A DNA stretch of 64,000 nucleotides from Vibrio sp. YMD68 (GCF_029958905.1 NZ_CP124615.1:104228-168227); one strand, 5' to 3'; shown: positions 16,628-25,164, counted from the first letter of the stretch. Translations and numbers: made by a program. Notes: generated by a model from the letters alone, not told the origin.

Positions 16628-17509
16628 ATGGATACGCAAAACATGATTTGCAAACGTTACATCCGTGAACGTGGAACGACTATCGACAAGGTAATGCTTG
16701 GTTACAAGCCAGTTCAATGGTCCATCGATCCTGATGGGCCAACTGAATACCAATTGGTAGAGTTCTTTGAGTTAAACGGGTGGAAAGAGACTATCTTGCT
16801 CGATGGGCAGATAATCAGAGCCACCAGCTTAGATACGATTCCTGTCACCGTGAAAGAGAAAGAAAATCAGCATGTTGATGATCTGCTTAAAGAGGGGTAC
16901 TCCTTCCTCGATGAAGTGCAGGTAAACGCCACAACAAAAGCTGTGTCTTCTCTTGAAGCCGAAACAGAATCAAAAGATGGTTACTCACTGAGCTGGTTGT
17001 TGTCATCACCTGTTGATGCTTCAAATCATGCTCTACTCCGAGGGTTTATTGTCGGGGTCTTTACTGATGGTGCATCAAAGCTTGGCTTCGATGTTGCCAG
17101 AGAGAAAGGATCTCAATCTCAATTACCTGATGTTTTAATGAAAACCAATAAAGGGTATGAGCTAACTGTAAAAAGCGGCGCTAGCGAAAACACCATCTGT
17201 CCAACGATGTTGGAAGGTGCTGGGACGCTAACTGCTTCGGATGGCTATGAGCCTTTGCTGATGTTCATTTATTTACAACGCAGATTTGAGCAGGAGTTTT
17301 TTAAAGATGATGAAAAACGCTTGGTTAAAATCTGTGGAGAAGATGGTGATCTGTTTATTTATGACGGATTTGATTCTTTGGAAGGAATATTTTTTGAGTT
17401 CGGATGGAATTACAACGAAGTTAGAGAAGCGGCAGAACGTCTTGGTTTAGTCGCCGAACTATTTCGATTGGATAACATTGATTGCGAAACCGAAGATTCC
17501 TATTTTTAA
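16628..17509 (+). CDS. Hypothetical protein downstream of CobS-like ATPase
   Basis: 293 residues, soluble. Not recognised; the middle section ('PDVLMKTNKGYELTVKSGA') could be a small nuclease-like or regulatory fold but no catalytic set is evident. The C-terminus is acidic and ends in SYF; Bet, Exo and the DUF3150 protein also end in an acidic stretch plus xYF. Shares its operon with the CobS-like gene (9-nt gap, SD GGGGG) and is followed by the bet leader. Confidence 0.7.
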   Translation: MDTQNMICKRYIRERGTTIDKVMLGYKPVQWSIDPDGPTEYQLVEFFELNGWKETILLDGQIIRATSLDTIPVTVKEKENQHVDDLLKEGYSFLDEVQVNATTKAVSSLEAETESKDGYSLSWLLSSPVDASNHALLRGFIVGVFTDGASKLGFDVAREKGSQSQLPDVLMKTNKGYELTVKSGASENTICPTMLEGAGTLTASDGYEPLLMFIYLQRRFEQEFFKDDEKRLVKICGEDGDLFIYDGFDSLEGIFFEFGWNYNEVREAAERLGLVAELFRLDNIDCETEDSYF

Positions 17510-17577
17510 CCCCTAGAGGGGCACTGTGCCCTAAGGGGTCATGGTGTCCCTTCCATCTCAACGGAGAGAACACCATG
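17508..17577 (+). promoter_or_regulatory. Leader switch before bet, start codon inside the stem
   Basis: Loop CACTGTG (17522-17528) pairs with CATGGTG; R2 CATGGTGT (17540-17547) is a perfect 8-bp complement of ACACCATG (17570-17577), which contains the start codon itself. The SD GGAG lies in the loop of that stem. Confidence 0.7.
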
Positions 17578-18579
17578 TCTACAAAACCAGAAACGAAATC
17601 ATTAGTTGAAAGAATGGCTCAGCGGTTTGGGGTTGATGCTAAGAAGTTTTTTGAAACTTTAAAGCTAACAGCCTTTAAGCAGCGAGACGGAAGCGCACCA
17701 ACTGATGAGCAGATGATGGCATTACTCATCGTAGCGGAGCAGTACAATCTGAATCCGTTTACGCGAGAAATATACGCTTTCCCTGATAAAAGCGGCGGCA
17801 TAGTACCTGTTGTTGGTGTTGATGGCTGGAGCCGGATTGCCAACGAGCACAAGCAATTTGATGGGGTGGAGTTTGAATACTCTGAAAATCTTATTGAAAT
17901 GCCCGGAGCAAAGGTGAAATGTCCAGAATGGGTGGAGTGTATCGTTTACAGAAAGGACCGTACACGGTCTATACGTATTCGAGAATATCTTGATGAAGTC
18001 TATCGTCCACCAGTCGAAGCAACGGGTCAGTACGGTCCTTACACTGTTATTGGCCCTTGGCAGACTCACACGAAACGACAGTTACGACACAAAGGCTTTA
18101 TCCAAGGTCTGCGTATCGGTTTGGGGTTTTCTGGAATTTACGATCAAGATGAAGCTGAACGCATAATTGAAGGTGAAGCGCATGTTGTATCGTCAGAACA
18201 AACCACAAAACAACCAGCTGTCATTGAAGCCTCAAGTCCATTGGCCTTGGAGCATAAAAAGAAAATGGACCCACTTTTAAAACAACTTGCAGATAGAGCT
18301 ATTGCGCAAAATGCGTGGTCAGCAACTCACGAGTATGTTGAAAGTCGGTTCTCTGGTGCCGAGTTGGAGTATGCGGTTCAATATTTGCGTGATGCAGAGA
18401 TTGATAGCATGGAACCAGCAGTAACCCAAAAAGCTTCTATCCAGGAAAAGGGAAATGTTGACGATGTTCAATCTGAGTTACCAGATGAGCCGATTCAGCA
18501 TGATCCTGATCCTCTAGAAGAAGGTTTGCACGAACCTGATCCTGAACTGGAAGAGGGTGGTGACGGCAACTACTTTTAA
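17575..18579 (+). CDS. bet: Bet, Redbeta/RecT-family single-strand annealing protein
   Basis: 334 residues from the ATG at 17575 (the upstream frame would read the leader). The N-terminal core 'LLIVAEQYNLNPFTREIYAF ... VVGVDGWSRIANEH' is the RecT/Bet family signature. It promotes annealing and strand invasion together with the Exo encoded next. Homologues in IncA/C and SXT give plasmid-borne Red-like recombination and generate hybrid elements. The C-terminal 100 residues are acidic and variable, ending 'GGDGNYF', reminiscent of docking tails. Confidence 0.93.
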   Translation: MSTKPETKSLVERMAQRFGVDAKKFFETLKLTAFKQRDGSAPTDEQMMALLIVAEQYNLNPFTREIYAFPDKSGGIVPVVGVDGWSRIANEHKQFDGVEFEYSENLIEMPGAKVKCPEWVECIVYRKDRTRSIRIREYLDEVYRPPVEATGQYGPYTVIGPWQTHTKRQLRHKGFIQGLRIGLGFSGIYDQDEAERIIEGEAHVVSSEQTTKQPAVIEASSPLALEHKKKMDPLLKQLADRAIAQNAWSATHEYVESRFSGAELEYAVQYLRDAEIDSMEPAVTQKASIQEKGNVDDVQSELPDEPIQHDPDPLEEGLHEPDPELEEGGDGNYF

Positions 18580-18642
18580 CCCCTTGCGGGGGAGTTCCCC
18601 CGCGATGGGGACTCCTCCTGTTAAATACAGGAGAGAGCTATG
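18578..18642 (+). promoter_or_regulatory. Leader switch before exo
   Basis: H1 GCGGGGG/CCCCCGC (7 bp) with loop AGTT; R2 GGGACTCC is complementary to GGAGTTCCC at the H1 loop with one bulge; TCCTGT (18616-18621) / ACAGGA (18627-18632) sequesters the SD. Confidence 0.65.
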
Positions 18643-19650
18643 AAAATCGTCAATCTATCTCAAAGGAGCGAACAATGGTTGGAATGGCGTAAAGGTGGTA
18701 TTACTGCTACTGACGCCTGCATCCTACTAAATCGTTCTCCTTATAAAACGGAATGGCGACTCTGGGCTGAAAAAACAGGCTATGCTCGTGAAGTCGATCT
18801 AAGTCTAAACCCTCTGGTGCGCCAAGGGGTTGAAAACGAAGATAAAGCAAGACGTGCATTTGAGGAGAAGCACAATGATATTCTCTTACCTGTTTGTGTC
18901 GAGTCAGTTCAATATCCATTGTTTAGAGCATCGCTCGATGGTCTACGAGGCAATGGTGAACCTGCTGAACTGAAATGTCCTAGCGAAACGGTCTGGAACG
19001 ATGTTTGTTCTGAACTAAAAAACAGCAAGGCTTATCAGTTATATTACCCTCAAGTTCAACATCAGTTGTTAGTTACTGGTGCAAAGCAAGGGTGGCTAGT
19101 TTTCTACCGAAATGGGCAACTCAAGGAGTTTGTTATCACCCGAGATGAGCCTATGATAAAAGAAATTGTGGCTAAGGGCACAATCTTCTGGAAACGAGTC
19201 ACTGAGCGTAAAGAGCCTGAGAAAGACCCCAAGCGAGATCTTTTTATACCGCAAGGTAAGGAAGTGAACGAGTGGATTTACGAAGCGGAGCAGTACCGAC
19301 TTTATGACGCAGAAATTAAGCAGTTGGAAGATAGGTTGCAAGCGTTGAAAGATAAGCGGCAACCTCACCTTGATAAAATGAAATCTTTGATGGGTGAATA
19401 TTTCCATGCGGATTATTGCGGTGTAATGATCACTAAGTACAAAGCCGCTGGTCGGGTAAATTACCAAAAGCTACTTGAAGAAAAAGGTTCGAATATTAAG
19501 CCTGAGGATCTTAACTCGTATAGAGAGGAGACCTCAGAACGTTACCGAGTAACGGTTACAGGCTCTGTTAACCCGAGGTACATTCAAGATGAAGAGGTTT
19601 TAGCCCCTTTAAACGATGTGTCTCTAGAAGTAGAGTCAGCCTATTTTTAG
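18640..19650 (+). CDS. exo: Exo, YqaJ/lambda-type alkaline exonuclease
   Basis: 336 residues. 'SEQWLEWRKGGITATDA' and the nuclease residues D in 'ASLDGL' and E-x-K in 'GEPAELKCP' identify the YqaJ/lambda Exo fold. It resects double-stranded ends 5' to 3' and loads Bet. A coiled-coil segment (about 215-245) follows the nuclease domain. Ends 'VESAYF', again the xYF tail. Directly follows bet, the usual partner order. Confidence 0.93.
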   Translation: MKIVNLSQRSEQWLEWRKGGITATDACILLNRSPYKTEWRLWAEKTGYAREVDLSLNPLVRQGVENEDKARRAFEEKHNDILLPVCVESVQYPLFRASLDGLRGNGEPAELKCPSETVWNDVCSELKNSKAYQLYYPQVQHQLLVTGAKQGWLVFYRNGQLKEFVITRDEPMIKEIVAKGTIFWKRVTERKEPEKDPKRDLFIPQGKEVNEWIYEAEQYRLYDAEIKQLEDRLQALKDKRQPHLDKMKSLMGEYFHADYCGVMITKYKAAGRVNYQKLLEEKGSNIKPEDLNSYREETSERYRVTVTGSVNPRYIQDEEVLAPLNDVSLEVESAYF

Positions 19651-19658
19651 GCATAAAT

Positions 19659-19718
19659 AACAAGCCCTTTGGGGCTTGTTTCTAAAGCATATCGCGTCAG
19701 TGTGTTTTAGAAACAAGC
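19659..19718 (+). promoter_or_regulatory. Terminator hairpin overlapping a long alternative hairpin
   Basis: AACAAGCCC/GGGCTTGTT terminator-like stem (19659-19680) competes with GCTTGTTTCTAA (19674-19685) / TTAGAAACAAGC (19707-19718). Same design and partly same sequence as 14900-14960. Confidence 0.6.
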
Positions 19719-19735
19719 AACAAAGGGCATCTACA

Positions 19736-19879
19736 ATGAAAACACAGAACTTCAAGCTCATGTACCTACATGGTGGCCGCTGGCTAGAACGTATCTACAA
19801 AGATACGATTTATGCCAATGTACAAAGAGTGGCAAACTCTTTCCCAAAAAGTGTTACCTGGTACATTGAGCCTATGTGA
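19736..19879 (+). CDS. 47-residue hypothetical protein, paralog of the 20098 gene
   Basis: Starts at ATG 19736 (MKTQNFKLMYLHGGRWLERI...). It aligns with the 47-residue product of 20098: shared pattern F/Y-KL-Y ... R-W-x-R-x-(Y/F)-x-D-T-x-Y-x-NVQRV-x-NSFP-x-x-x-TW-x-I-x-P. The conservation between the two copies is the best evidence that both are real genes. Function unknown. Confidence 0.65.
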   Translation: MKTQNFKLMYLHGGRWLERIYKDTIYANVQRVANSFPKSVTWYIEPM

Positions 19880-19890
19880 AATGTAGACAT

Positions 19891-20015
19891 GAAAGGGGGA
19901 ATGTATTCCCCCCTTTTCCATTGAAGATTGCTTTTTCGGTCTTCAACGGAAAAGGACGAATTCTACTCTCATCGAGAGTGAAGACGCGATAGCTGGTCGC
20001 TAAAAACAAACAGCA
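19891..20015 (+). promoter_or_regulatory. Structured element E3 with pseudoknot
   Basis: Terminator GGGGGAAT/ATTCCCCC plus T4 (19892-19917); long hairpin CTTTTCCATTGAAGA (19913-19927) / TCTTCAACGGAAAAG (19940-19954, one mismatch) sharing the terminator's T-run; ACTCTC/GAGAGT hairpin (19965-19979); pseudoknot GCGA (19986) / TCGC with GCTG to CAGC (20011-20014). Confidence 0.65.
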
Positions 20016-20033
20016 TCAAACACATTTCAATTT

Positions 20034-20100
20034 AACCCAACAGGGGAGCTTCTCCTGTTCGGAGTTAGCCTCCTGTCTATTGCACTAGGAGGCAACCATG
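20034..20100 (+). promoter_or_regulatory. Leader switch
   Basis: H1 ACAGG/CCTGT; R2 GCCTCCT (20068-20074) pairs perfectly with R3 AGGAGGC (20087-20093), masking the SD. The H1-loop pairing is weaker here. Confidence 0.55.
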
Positions 20101-20241
20101 AAAAACTACAAGCTATGTTATAAAAAGAAAGGTTCTCCGAACTGGATGACCCGAGTATTTAATGACACCTTGTACGACAATGTTCAACGTGTTGGAAATT
20201 CATTTCCATCCACCTTTACCTGGATGATTATTCCTGCGTAA
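20098..20241 (+). CDS. 47-residue hypothetical protein, paralog of the 19736 gene
   Basis: MKNYKLCYKKKGSPNWMTRV... Same length as the 19736 product and clearly related (NVQRV-NSFP-TW motif). Strong SD AGGAGG inside the leader. A structured element lies between the two copies, so each can be controlled separately. Confidence 0.65.
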   Translation: MKNYKLCYKKKGSPNWMTRVFNDTLYDNVQRVGNSFPSTFTWMIIPA

Positions 20242-20259
20242 CTCACTTTAACTTTATAG

Positions 20260-20327
20260 CCCAACCGGGCACATCATGCCCGGTTCGGGACATGGTGTGC
20301 TTTCACTTTGCTGGAGAATAAACCATG
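20260..20327 (+). promoter_or_regulatory. Leader switch, start codon inside the stem
   Basis: H1 ACCGGGC/GCCCGGT; loop ACATCAT pairs 7/7 with ATGGTGT; R2 CATGGT (20291-20296) pairs with ACCATG (20322-20327), which includes the start codon. Confidence 0.68.
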
Positions 20328-21629
20328 TCAAAAGTTAAACATCTCGAAAATCTATGCGTTATTAATGCTGATTTTGATATCTGGAGTGGGCAAACTCGTT
20401 TGTCTGCATCTGACTTTAAATTGGGTGCTGGTGGTGAAATTCCACCAGAGAAAGTAGCTCAATTAGGGTCGAAAAAAATCTGTGATCCAGCGAAGCTGAA
20501 AGGCTTTCATCGCTTGAAAACAGAAACTCGACGTTTTTTGCTTAGCTATGGTATGCCATTCATGAATGGCTATGCTGTACCCGTAGCAAAAACTGATGAG
20601 ATTTGCGCCAAGTTGGACAAGATTGACGTCGAAGTTCAACAGTTAAAACACGAGTTCGTTACTGGCTACAACAATGCCGTTGATGAATGGTGTCGAGAAA
20701 ACCCTGAATACGAGACTGCTATTCGTGCTGGAGCTCTTCCTCGTGAAGAAGTAGAAAAACGAATTGGTTTTGAATATCAGGTGTTTATGGTTCAACCTAC
20801 TCAAGATGAGCAAAGCGCACACAGACTTAATCGTAAGGTTGAGGAGTTGGGCGATGATCTCATTGCTGAGGTGGTAAATGATGCCAATGATTTTTACAAC
20901 AAACGTTTAGCTGGGAAGATGCATGTAGCAACAGCTACAGGCGCAACGCTAAAAAACCTACGTGATAAAGTGGATGGACTGTCATTTTTGAACAGCGCAT
21001 TCACTCCGCTCGTTAGCCTGCTCGATCAAACACTGGCAGGGTACGAAAAGCACGGAGCTGGAAAGCGTAATATTGAAGGTATGTTCTTCTTTCAAATTAT
21101 GGCCGCCGTATTAATCATGTGTGATCGCCAACGTATTCAAGAATACGCTGGTGGTTCGCTTAGTGTTGATGATGTAGCCAAAACCTTGACCAGAGATGAA
21201 CTCAGCTCATTAGAGTCTGGAGCTTCTGATCAAGAAGATGAAAGTGAAGGTGTTGAGAGTGATGAGGCACTGGAACAGCCATACGTTCAAACGCAAAGCC
21301 AAGAAATTAACCAAGAAGATGGTGAACAAGTTAATAACTTAGAACCTGAAACTATTTTGGATGACTTCGAAGCGTTTTTAGCCAACCGCACATCCAGTGC
21401 AAACCAAGATGACGAGGAAGATGATGCTTTGGAAGACAAAAGCGATGTCTCTTCTCAGACTCTGTGGGATGCAGACCTAAATTGTGATGACATTCCAGTG
21501 GAAGACTATAGCCAAGACCCAGCAGATTATGTTGGCAAGGACTTTGGTCAATCTCACTCTAATGATCATGTTGTAAGTCAACCTGAACAGCAACCAACTG
21601 AGCTTGATGATCAGGATTGTTATTTTTAA
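20325..21629 (+). CDS. DUF3150-type protein of the CobS/CobT-like set
   Basis: 434 residues. The N-terminal two thirds ('INADFDIWSGQTRLSASDF ... YGMPFMNGYAVP') fits DUF3150, found with CobS/CobT-like genes on plasmids and ICEs. Residues about 300-434 are a low-complexity acidic tail (Asp/Glu/Ser/Gln) ending 'LDDQDCYF'. It sits between the recombination genes and the VWA protein and likely links them to the MoxR-type ATPase; the mechanism is unknown. Confidence 0.8.
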   Translation: MSKVKHLENLCVINADFDIWSGQTRLSASDFKLGAGGEIPPEKVAQLGSKKICDPAKLKGFHRLKTETRRFLLSYGMPFMNGYAVPVAKTDEICAKLDKIDVEVQQLKHEFVTGYNNAVDEWCRENPEYETAIRAGALPREEVEKRIGFEYQVFMVQPTQDEQSAHRLNRKVEELGDDLIAEVVNDANDFYNKRLAGKMHVATATGATLKNLRDKVDGLSFLNSAFTPLVSLLDQTLAGYEKHGAGKRNIEGMFFFQIMAAVLIMCDRQRIQEYAGGSLSVDDVAKTLTRDELSSLESGASDQEDESEGVESDEALEQPYVQTQSQEINQEDGEQVNNLEPETILDDFEAFLANRTSSANQDDEEDDALEDKSDVSSQTLWDADLNCDDIPVEDYSQDPADYVGKDFGQSHSNDHVVSQPEQQPTELDDQDCYF

Positions 21630-21700
21630 CCCCCTCGGAAGGGACAACCACCTTTCCGAGGGTGGTTTGTTTCTTCTGTCCAAATTGGAGAAGAAATATG
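21628..21700 (+). promoter_or_regulatory. Leader switch
   Basis: H1 CCCTCGGAA/TTCCGAGGG (9 bp); loop ACAACCACC pairs with GGTGGTTTGT (one bulge); R2 TTTCTTCT (21670-21677) pairs 8/8 with R3 AGAAGAAA (21689-21696). Confidence 0.68.
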
Positions 21701-23458
21701 TCTAAAAAACGTACTGTTTATAATGCTTTACCCATCGTAGCTGCTGCTTATGGCGAGAAGTTTGGTGTGAAAGTTGCCTTGGGGTCAGATACCGCAAGCA
21801 CTGATGGTCAAACTATCGTTATTCCAAATGTTCCAGATGACTATCCAAATATGGATGCTGTTTGGGGCTACTTGGCACATGAAGCTGCACACGTTCGGTT
21901 TACGGACTTCAATGTAGAAAGGCGACGCGGCTTGCACGCTCACCTAACAAACGTCATTGAAGATTGTCGTATTGAAAGAGCAATGCCTGGGGTCTATCCA
22001 GGAACAGCTTTGACACTGCACGAGATGGCTCGATACATGCTTCAAGCAGGCCATTATGAACCCGTGAGAGATGAAGACCACCCTGCATCCATCCTGTCTG
22101 CATACTGCTTGTATTGGTTGCAAACAGTTGGTGTAGGTCAAACTGCATTGCAAGAGCGTTTAGATGGCGCAAAAGCTGTGTTTGAAAGAGTTTTCCCTCA
22201 AGGTGTTGTTGTAAGGCTTAATGCCTTGCTACGTAAATGTGTGGACGCCAAATCAACTGCAAACGCTGCATCTCTTGCTGATGACATCATTAAGATGATC
22301 GAAGAAGAGAAAGATAGTGAAGAGCAGCAAAATCCGAAATCTCAACGTGAGCAATCACCTGAGCAGAAGGATAAAAGTAGTGACGACTCTCAAAGTCCAA
22401 ATGGGCAGGAACAGTCGTCATCTAATGGCAATGATGAAAATAGCCAAGAACAACAGGGTAGCAGTAGTGGAGCGCAAAGTGAGCAAAATGAAAATAGCCC
22501 CGAAGTTCAAGGTAATAATAGTGAAGAGAACGCGAGCGGTAACAGTTCTCCTCCTAATGCTTCTCAATTGCTACAACAAGTACTAAGCGCTGGAAACAGT
22601 GATTTGCCTAAAAATGCGCAAGACGCTTTGAAGCAAGAGCTGAATCTGGTAGCCCAGCAAGAAGGTGATGATCGTTACCAAACAGTACGGTCAGCAATGG
22701 ATATCCATGATCACAAAGAAGCTGGGCAGCGTCTCAATGGAGATGTGAAAAGTACAACTTCAAAAATCCGACAGCAGCTTTATGGATTGGTGCAAGCCAG
22801 CCAAAGAACTGCTCATAGGAACCAAAGAAGTGGAAAGCGTGTAGACACTCGTCAACTACATAAAGTTGTCATTGGAGATACTCGTATTTTCCAGAGACCA
22901 GAAGCTAAGAAGCGCCCTAATACAGCGGTTCACATTTTGGTCGATATGAGCTCCTCAATGGATAGCCCTGCCGGAAACGGTAAGCGCAGGGAAGATATTG
23001 CAAGGGAAGCCTCTTTAGCTATTGCATTAGCTTTAGAAAGCATTCCAGGGGTTAATCCAGCAGTAACGTTTTTCGGTAACAACTCCAATGTTCCTGTGTA
23101 CAGCGTTGTAAAGCATGGTCAAAAAGTACAAAACCAAACTGGTAAATTTGTCTTCAATTCACGCGGTGGTACACCGATGGCTGAGGGCATTTGGTATAGC
23201 GCATTTGAGCTAACCAAAACCAGAGAGGAACGTAAAATGATGATAGTTGTGACAGATGGTGCGCCGAACAATGCACTGGCCTGTCACAAAGTTATCGGAC
23301 TGTGTGAAGCCAGTGACATAGAAATGATTGGTATCGGTATTGAAACTACAGCCGTTAATCGACTGTTCAATACGAACATTGTCATCGAAGATGCTGCGGA
23401 TCTACAAAAAACACTGTTTAAGTTAATGGAGCGATCGTTGACCGCTTTTGCTGCTTAA
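21698..23458 (+). CDS. CobT-like protein: HExxH metal-binding region plus VWA domain
   Basis: 586 residues from the ATG at 21698. The N-terminal region carries 'LAHEAAHVRFTD' (H60-E-A-A-H), a zincin-type metal site. A Gln/Ser/Asn/Glu-rich linker (about 205-320) leads to a C-terminal VWA domain with a MIDAS 'DMSSSM' near 415 and 'TDGAPN'. VWA proteins with MoxR ATPases form two-part remodelling machines; with CobS-like (15647) and DUF3150 (20325) this makes a three-gene set interleaved with Bet/Exo. Peptidase activity is possible but not shown. Confidence 0.83.
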   Translation: MSKKRTVYNALPIVAAAYGEKFGVKVALGSDTASTDGQTIVIPNVPDDYPNMDAVWGYLAHEAAHVRFTDFNVERRRGLHAHLTNVIEDCRIERAMPGVYPGTALTLHEMARYMLQAGHYEPVRDEDHPASILSAYCLYWLQTVGVGQTALQERLDGAKAVFERVFPQGVVVRLNALLRKCVDAKSTANAASLADDIIKMIEEEKDSEEQQNPKSQREQSPEQKDKSSDDSQSPNGQEQSSSNGNDENSQEQQGSSSGAQSEQNENSPEVQGNNSEENASGNSSPPNASQLLQQVLSAGNSDLPKNAQDALKQELNLVAQQEGDDRYQTVRSAMDIHDHKEAGQRLNGDVKSTTSKIRQQLYGLVQASQRTAHRNQRSGKRVDTRQLHKVVIGDTRIFQRPEAKKRPNTAVHILVDMSSSMDSPAGNGKRREDIAREASLAIALALESIPGVNPAVTFFGNNSNVPVYSVVKHGQKVQNQTGKFVFNSRGGTPMAEGIWYSAFELTKTREERKMMIVVTDGAPNNALACHKVIGLCEASDIEMIGIGIETTAVNRLFNTNIVIEDAADLQKTLFKLMERSLTAFAA

Positions 23459-23470
23459 TCAGTCCATGTA

Positions 23471-23565
23471 TTGGCCCTATCCCGTCAGGGACGGGGCCTA
23501 TTCATTTTAGGCGTCTAACTCCCTGATAGGGGGATAGCGTTGTATATCATTAGGGAGTATTTATG
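23471..23565 (+). promoter_or_regulatory. Terminator-like hairpin and SD-masking leader
   Basis: GGCCC...GGGCC hairpin after the CobT-like gene; CTATCCCGTCAGGG can instead pair with CCCTGATAGGGGGATAG downstream. ACTCCCT (23518-23524) pairs 7/7 with AGGGAGT (23552-23558), which holds the SD. Confidence 0.55.
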
Positions 23566-23730
23566 TTTGAAGTTATTGGATACGAAACAGAAGAGGATTT
23601 TAATTCCAATCGTCCTGAATGTCTTTTGATAACAGAGAACGAATTAGAAGCAAGTGATACTAAACGATCCTATGAAGACAATGGGTATTGGTTGGTCACA
23701 GCTACTAATGAAGATGGAAAATTAGTTTAA
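23563..23730 (+). CDS. Hypothetical 55-residue protein
   Basis: MFEVIGYETEEDFNSNRPEC..., acidic, soluble. SD AGGGAG lies within the hairpin. Its stop overlaps the start of the next leader. Unknown. Confidence 0.6.
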   Translation: MFEVIGYETEEDFNSNRPECLLITENELEASDTKRSYEDNGYWLVTATNEDGKLV

Positions 23731-23790
23731 CCCCACGGGCAGTCACTTCCCGAGGGGAGTACTGCTCCTCAACATTAGGAGTGGAAAATG
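23728..23790 (+). promoter_or_regulatory. Leader switch
   Basis: H1 CGGG/CCCG plus CCCC/GGGG; GCAGT at the loop pairs with ACTGC in R2; CTCCT (23765-23769) pairs with AGGAG (23777-23781). Confidence 0.6.
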
Positions 23791-24936
23791 AATACTATAC
23801 AGCCAACATCTGATCGTTTTGATGATCAGGTGATTATTCCTTCGATGAAGAACAGCATCTTAAATTCACAGATGGATCTTTTTGGTGGTCAGGAAAACTT
23901 GATTGCTTTAGAGCCAGCCATGCCTGGGGTTTATTTTGATGCACCAGAGATCGATTTGGATTACGACATCGCTATAGTGTGTATGTCAGGTGGTAAAGAT
24001 AGCTTTGCTGCCCTCAAGTACCTTCTAGATAGAGGATTTCCTCCGTCAAAAATAGAACTTTGGCATCATTTAGTTGATGGGAATGAGGGTTCTACTCTGA
24101 TGGATTGGGCCTTTATTGATGACTACTGCGTGAAACTATCGAAAGCAATCGGTATTCCACTGTATTTTTCATGGCTAAAGCATGGTTTTGAAGGCGAAAT
24201 GCTTAAAAACAGCAGTAAAAGCCACGAGCATATAGTGGAGACACCTGATGGTCTAATTCAGTTGCCACGCAACGGGGTCAAGGTTGGTACAAGGCTAAAG
24301 TTTCCTCAACAAGCAGCTTCATTGCAAACTCGGTGGTGTTCATCGGCGTTGAAAATTGACGTTGGTCGTAGAGGAATAACTAGCCAGGATCGTTTTGTCG
24401 GTAAGCGAGTGCTATTCATTACTGGTGAGCGGCGTGAAGAGTCTGGCAACCGCGCAAAGTATAATCAGCTTGAACCTCATGCTGGTGATACCTTACGTAA
24501 GTCCAAGAATCCACGTAAACCTCGCCATATTGATGCCTGGAGACCAGTTCTCCACCTTAGGGAAGAAGAAGTGTGGCAAATTTTGGCAGATTGGGAGCTG
24601 GTGCCACCAGTACCATATCGTTTAGGCTGGAATAGGTCATCGTGCGCTACATGTGTGTTTAACTCAGATCGTATCTGGGCAACCATAGGCGAATACTTTC
24701 CTGATCGGCTAGAAGCAATATCAGAGTATGAGCGCCAGTTCGGCACAGCTATAAGCCGTAAAGGTCTGACAGTGGCAGAACGAGCGAAACTGGTAAAACC
24801 CATTGAGATTGATGATAAGGAAGCGTTACTGCAAGCAACCAGTAAGGAATATACCTTACCTATTTTTTTACCGAACGGTGAAAAATGGAAAATGCCTGCG
24901 GGAGCGTTTGGCACCGAAAGTTCGGGAGCTAATTGA
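23788..24936 (+). CDS. PAPS-reductase-like PP-loop protein
   Basis: 382 residues. 'CMSGGKDSFAAL' (SGGKDS about 67-72) is the PP-loop that binds and activates ATP; 'RRGITSQDRF ... ITGERREESGNR' is typical of the PAPS-reductase/adenylyl-transfer family; a late 'SSCATCVFN' pair of cysteines may hold sulfur or a metal. Such stand-alone proteins are sulfur-transfer or nucleotide-modifying enzymes rather than sulfate assimilators. A second, larger PP-loop protein (37127) and a TusA-like carrier (31995) lie in the same array. Confidence 0.8.
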   Translation: MNTIQPTSDRFDDQVIIPSMKNSILNSQMDLFGGQENLIALEPAMPGVYFDAPEIDLDYDIAIVCMSGGKDSFAALKYLLDRGFPPSKIELWHHLVDGNEGSTLMDWAFIDDYCVKLSKAIGIPLYFSWLKHGFEGEMLKNSSKSHEHIVETPDGLIQLPRNGVKVGTRLKFPQQAASLQTRWCSSALKIDVGRRGITSQDRFVGKRVLFITGERREESGNRAKYNQLEPHAGDTLRKSKNPRKPRHIDAWRPVLHLREEEVWQILADWELVPPVPYRLGWNRSSCATCVFNSDRIWATIGEYFPDRLEAISEYERQFGTAISRKGLTVAERAKLVKPIEIDDKEALLQATSKEYTLPIFLPNGEKWKMPAGAFGTESSGAN

Positions 24937-24962
24937 ATCTGGTGGATCAACTACCAGAAATA

Positions 24963-25082
24963 GGCGTCGGGTTTCCCGGCGCTTTCCTTGAGCCTTTCAC
25001 TTTCACATGTGAAAGTCGAGAGATTCAAGGAAAGTGCCTTGTGCGCTGATGTGCGATAGCTGGTCGCCAAAAATAAACAGCA
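24963..25082 (+). promoter_or_regulatory. Structured element E4 with pseudoknot and 18-bp palindrome
   Basis: GCGTCGGG/CCCGGCGC hairpin; long hairpin CTTTCCTTGA (24982-24991) / TCAAGGAAAG (25025-25034) whose interior is the palindrome ACTTTCACATGTGAAAGT (24999-25016); pseudoknot GCGA (25053) / TCGC with GCTG to CAGC (25078-25081). Confidence 0.65.
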
Positions 25083-25102
25083 TTAATTCACTTTTTATCA
25101 CA

Positions 25103-25164
25103 GCCCTCGGGCACATCTTGCTCGACGGCATAGGTGTGTCCAATTTTTATGGAGAACTACCATG
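25103..25164 (+). promoter_or_regulatory. Leader switch
   Basis: GGGCACATC pairs 9/9 (three G-U) with GGTGTGTCC; loop ACATCT pairs with AGGTGT. R3 pairing around CTACCATG is weak in this copy. Confidence 0.5.
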
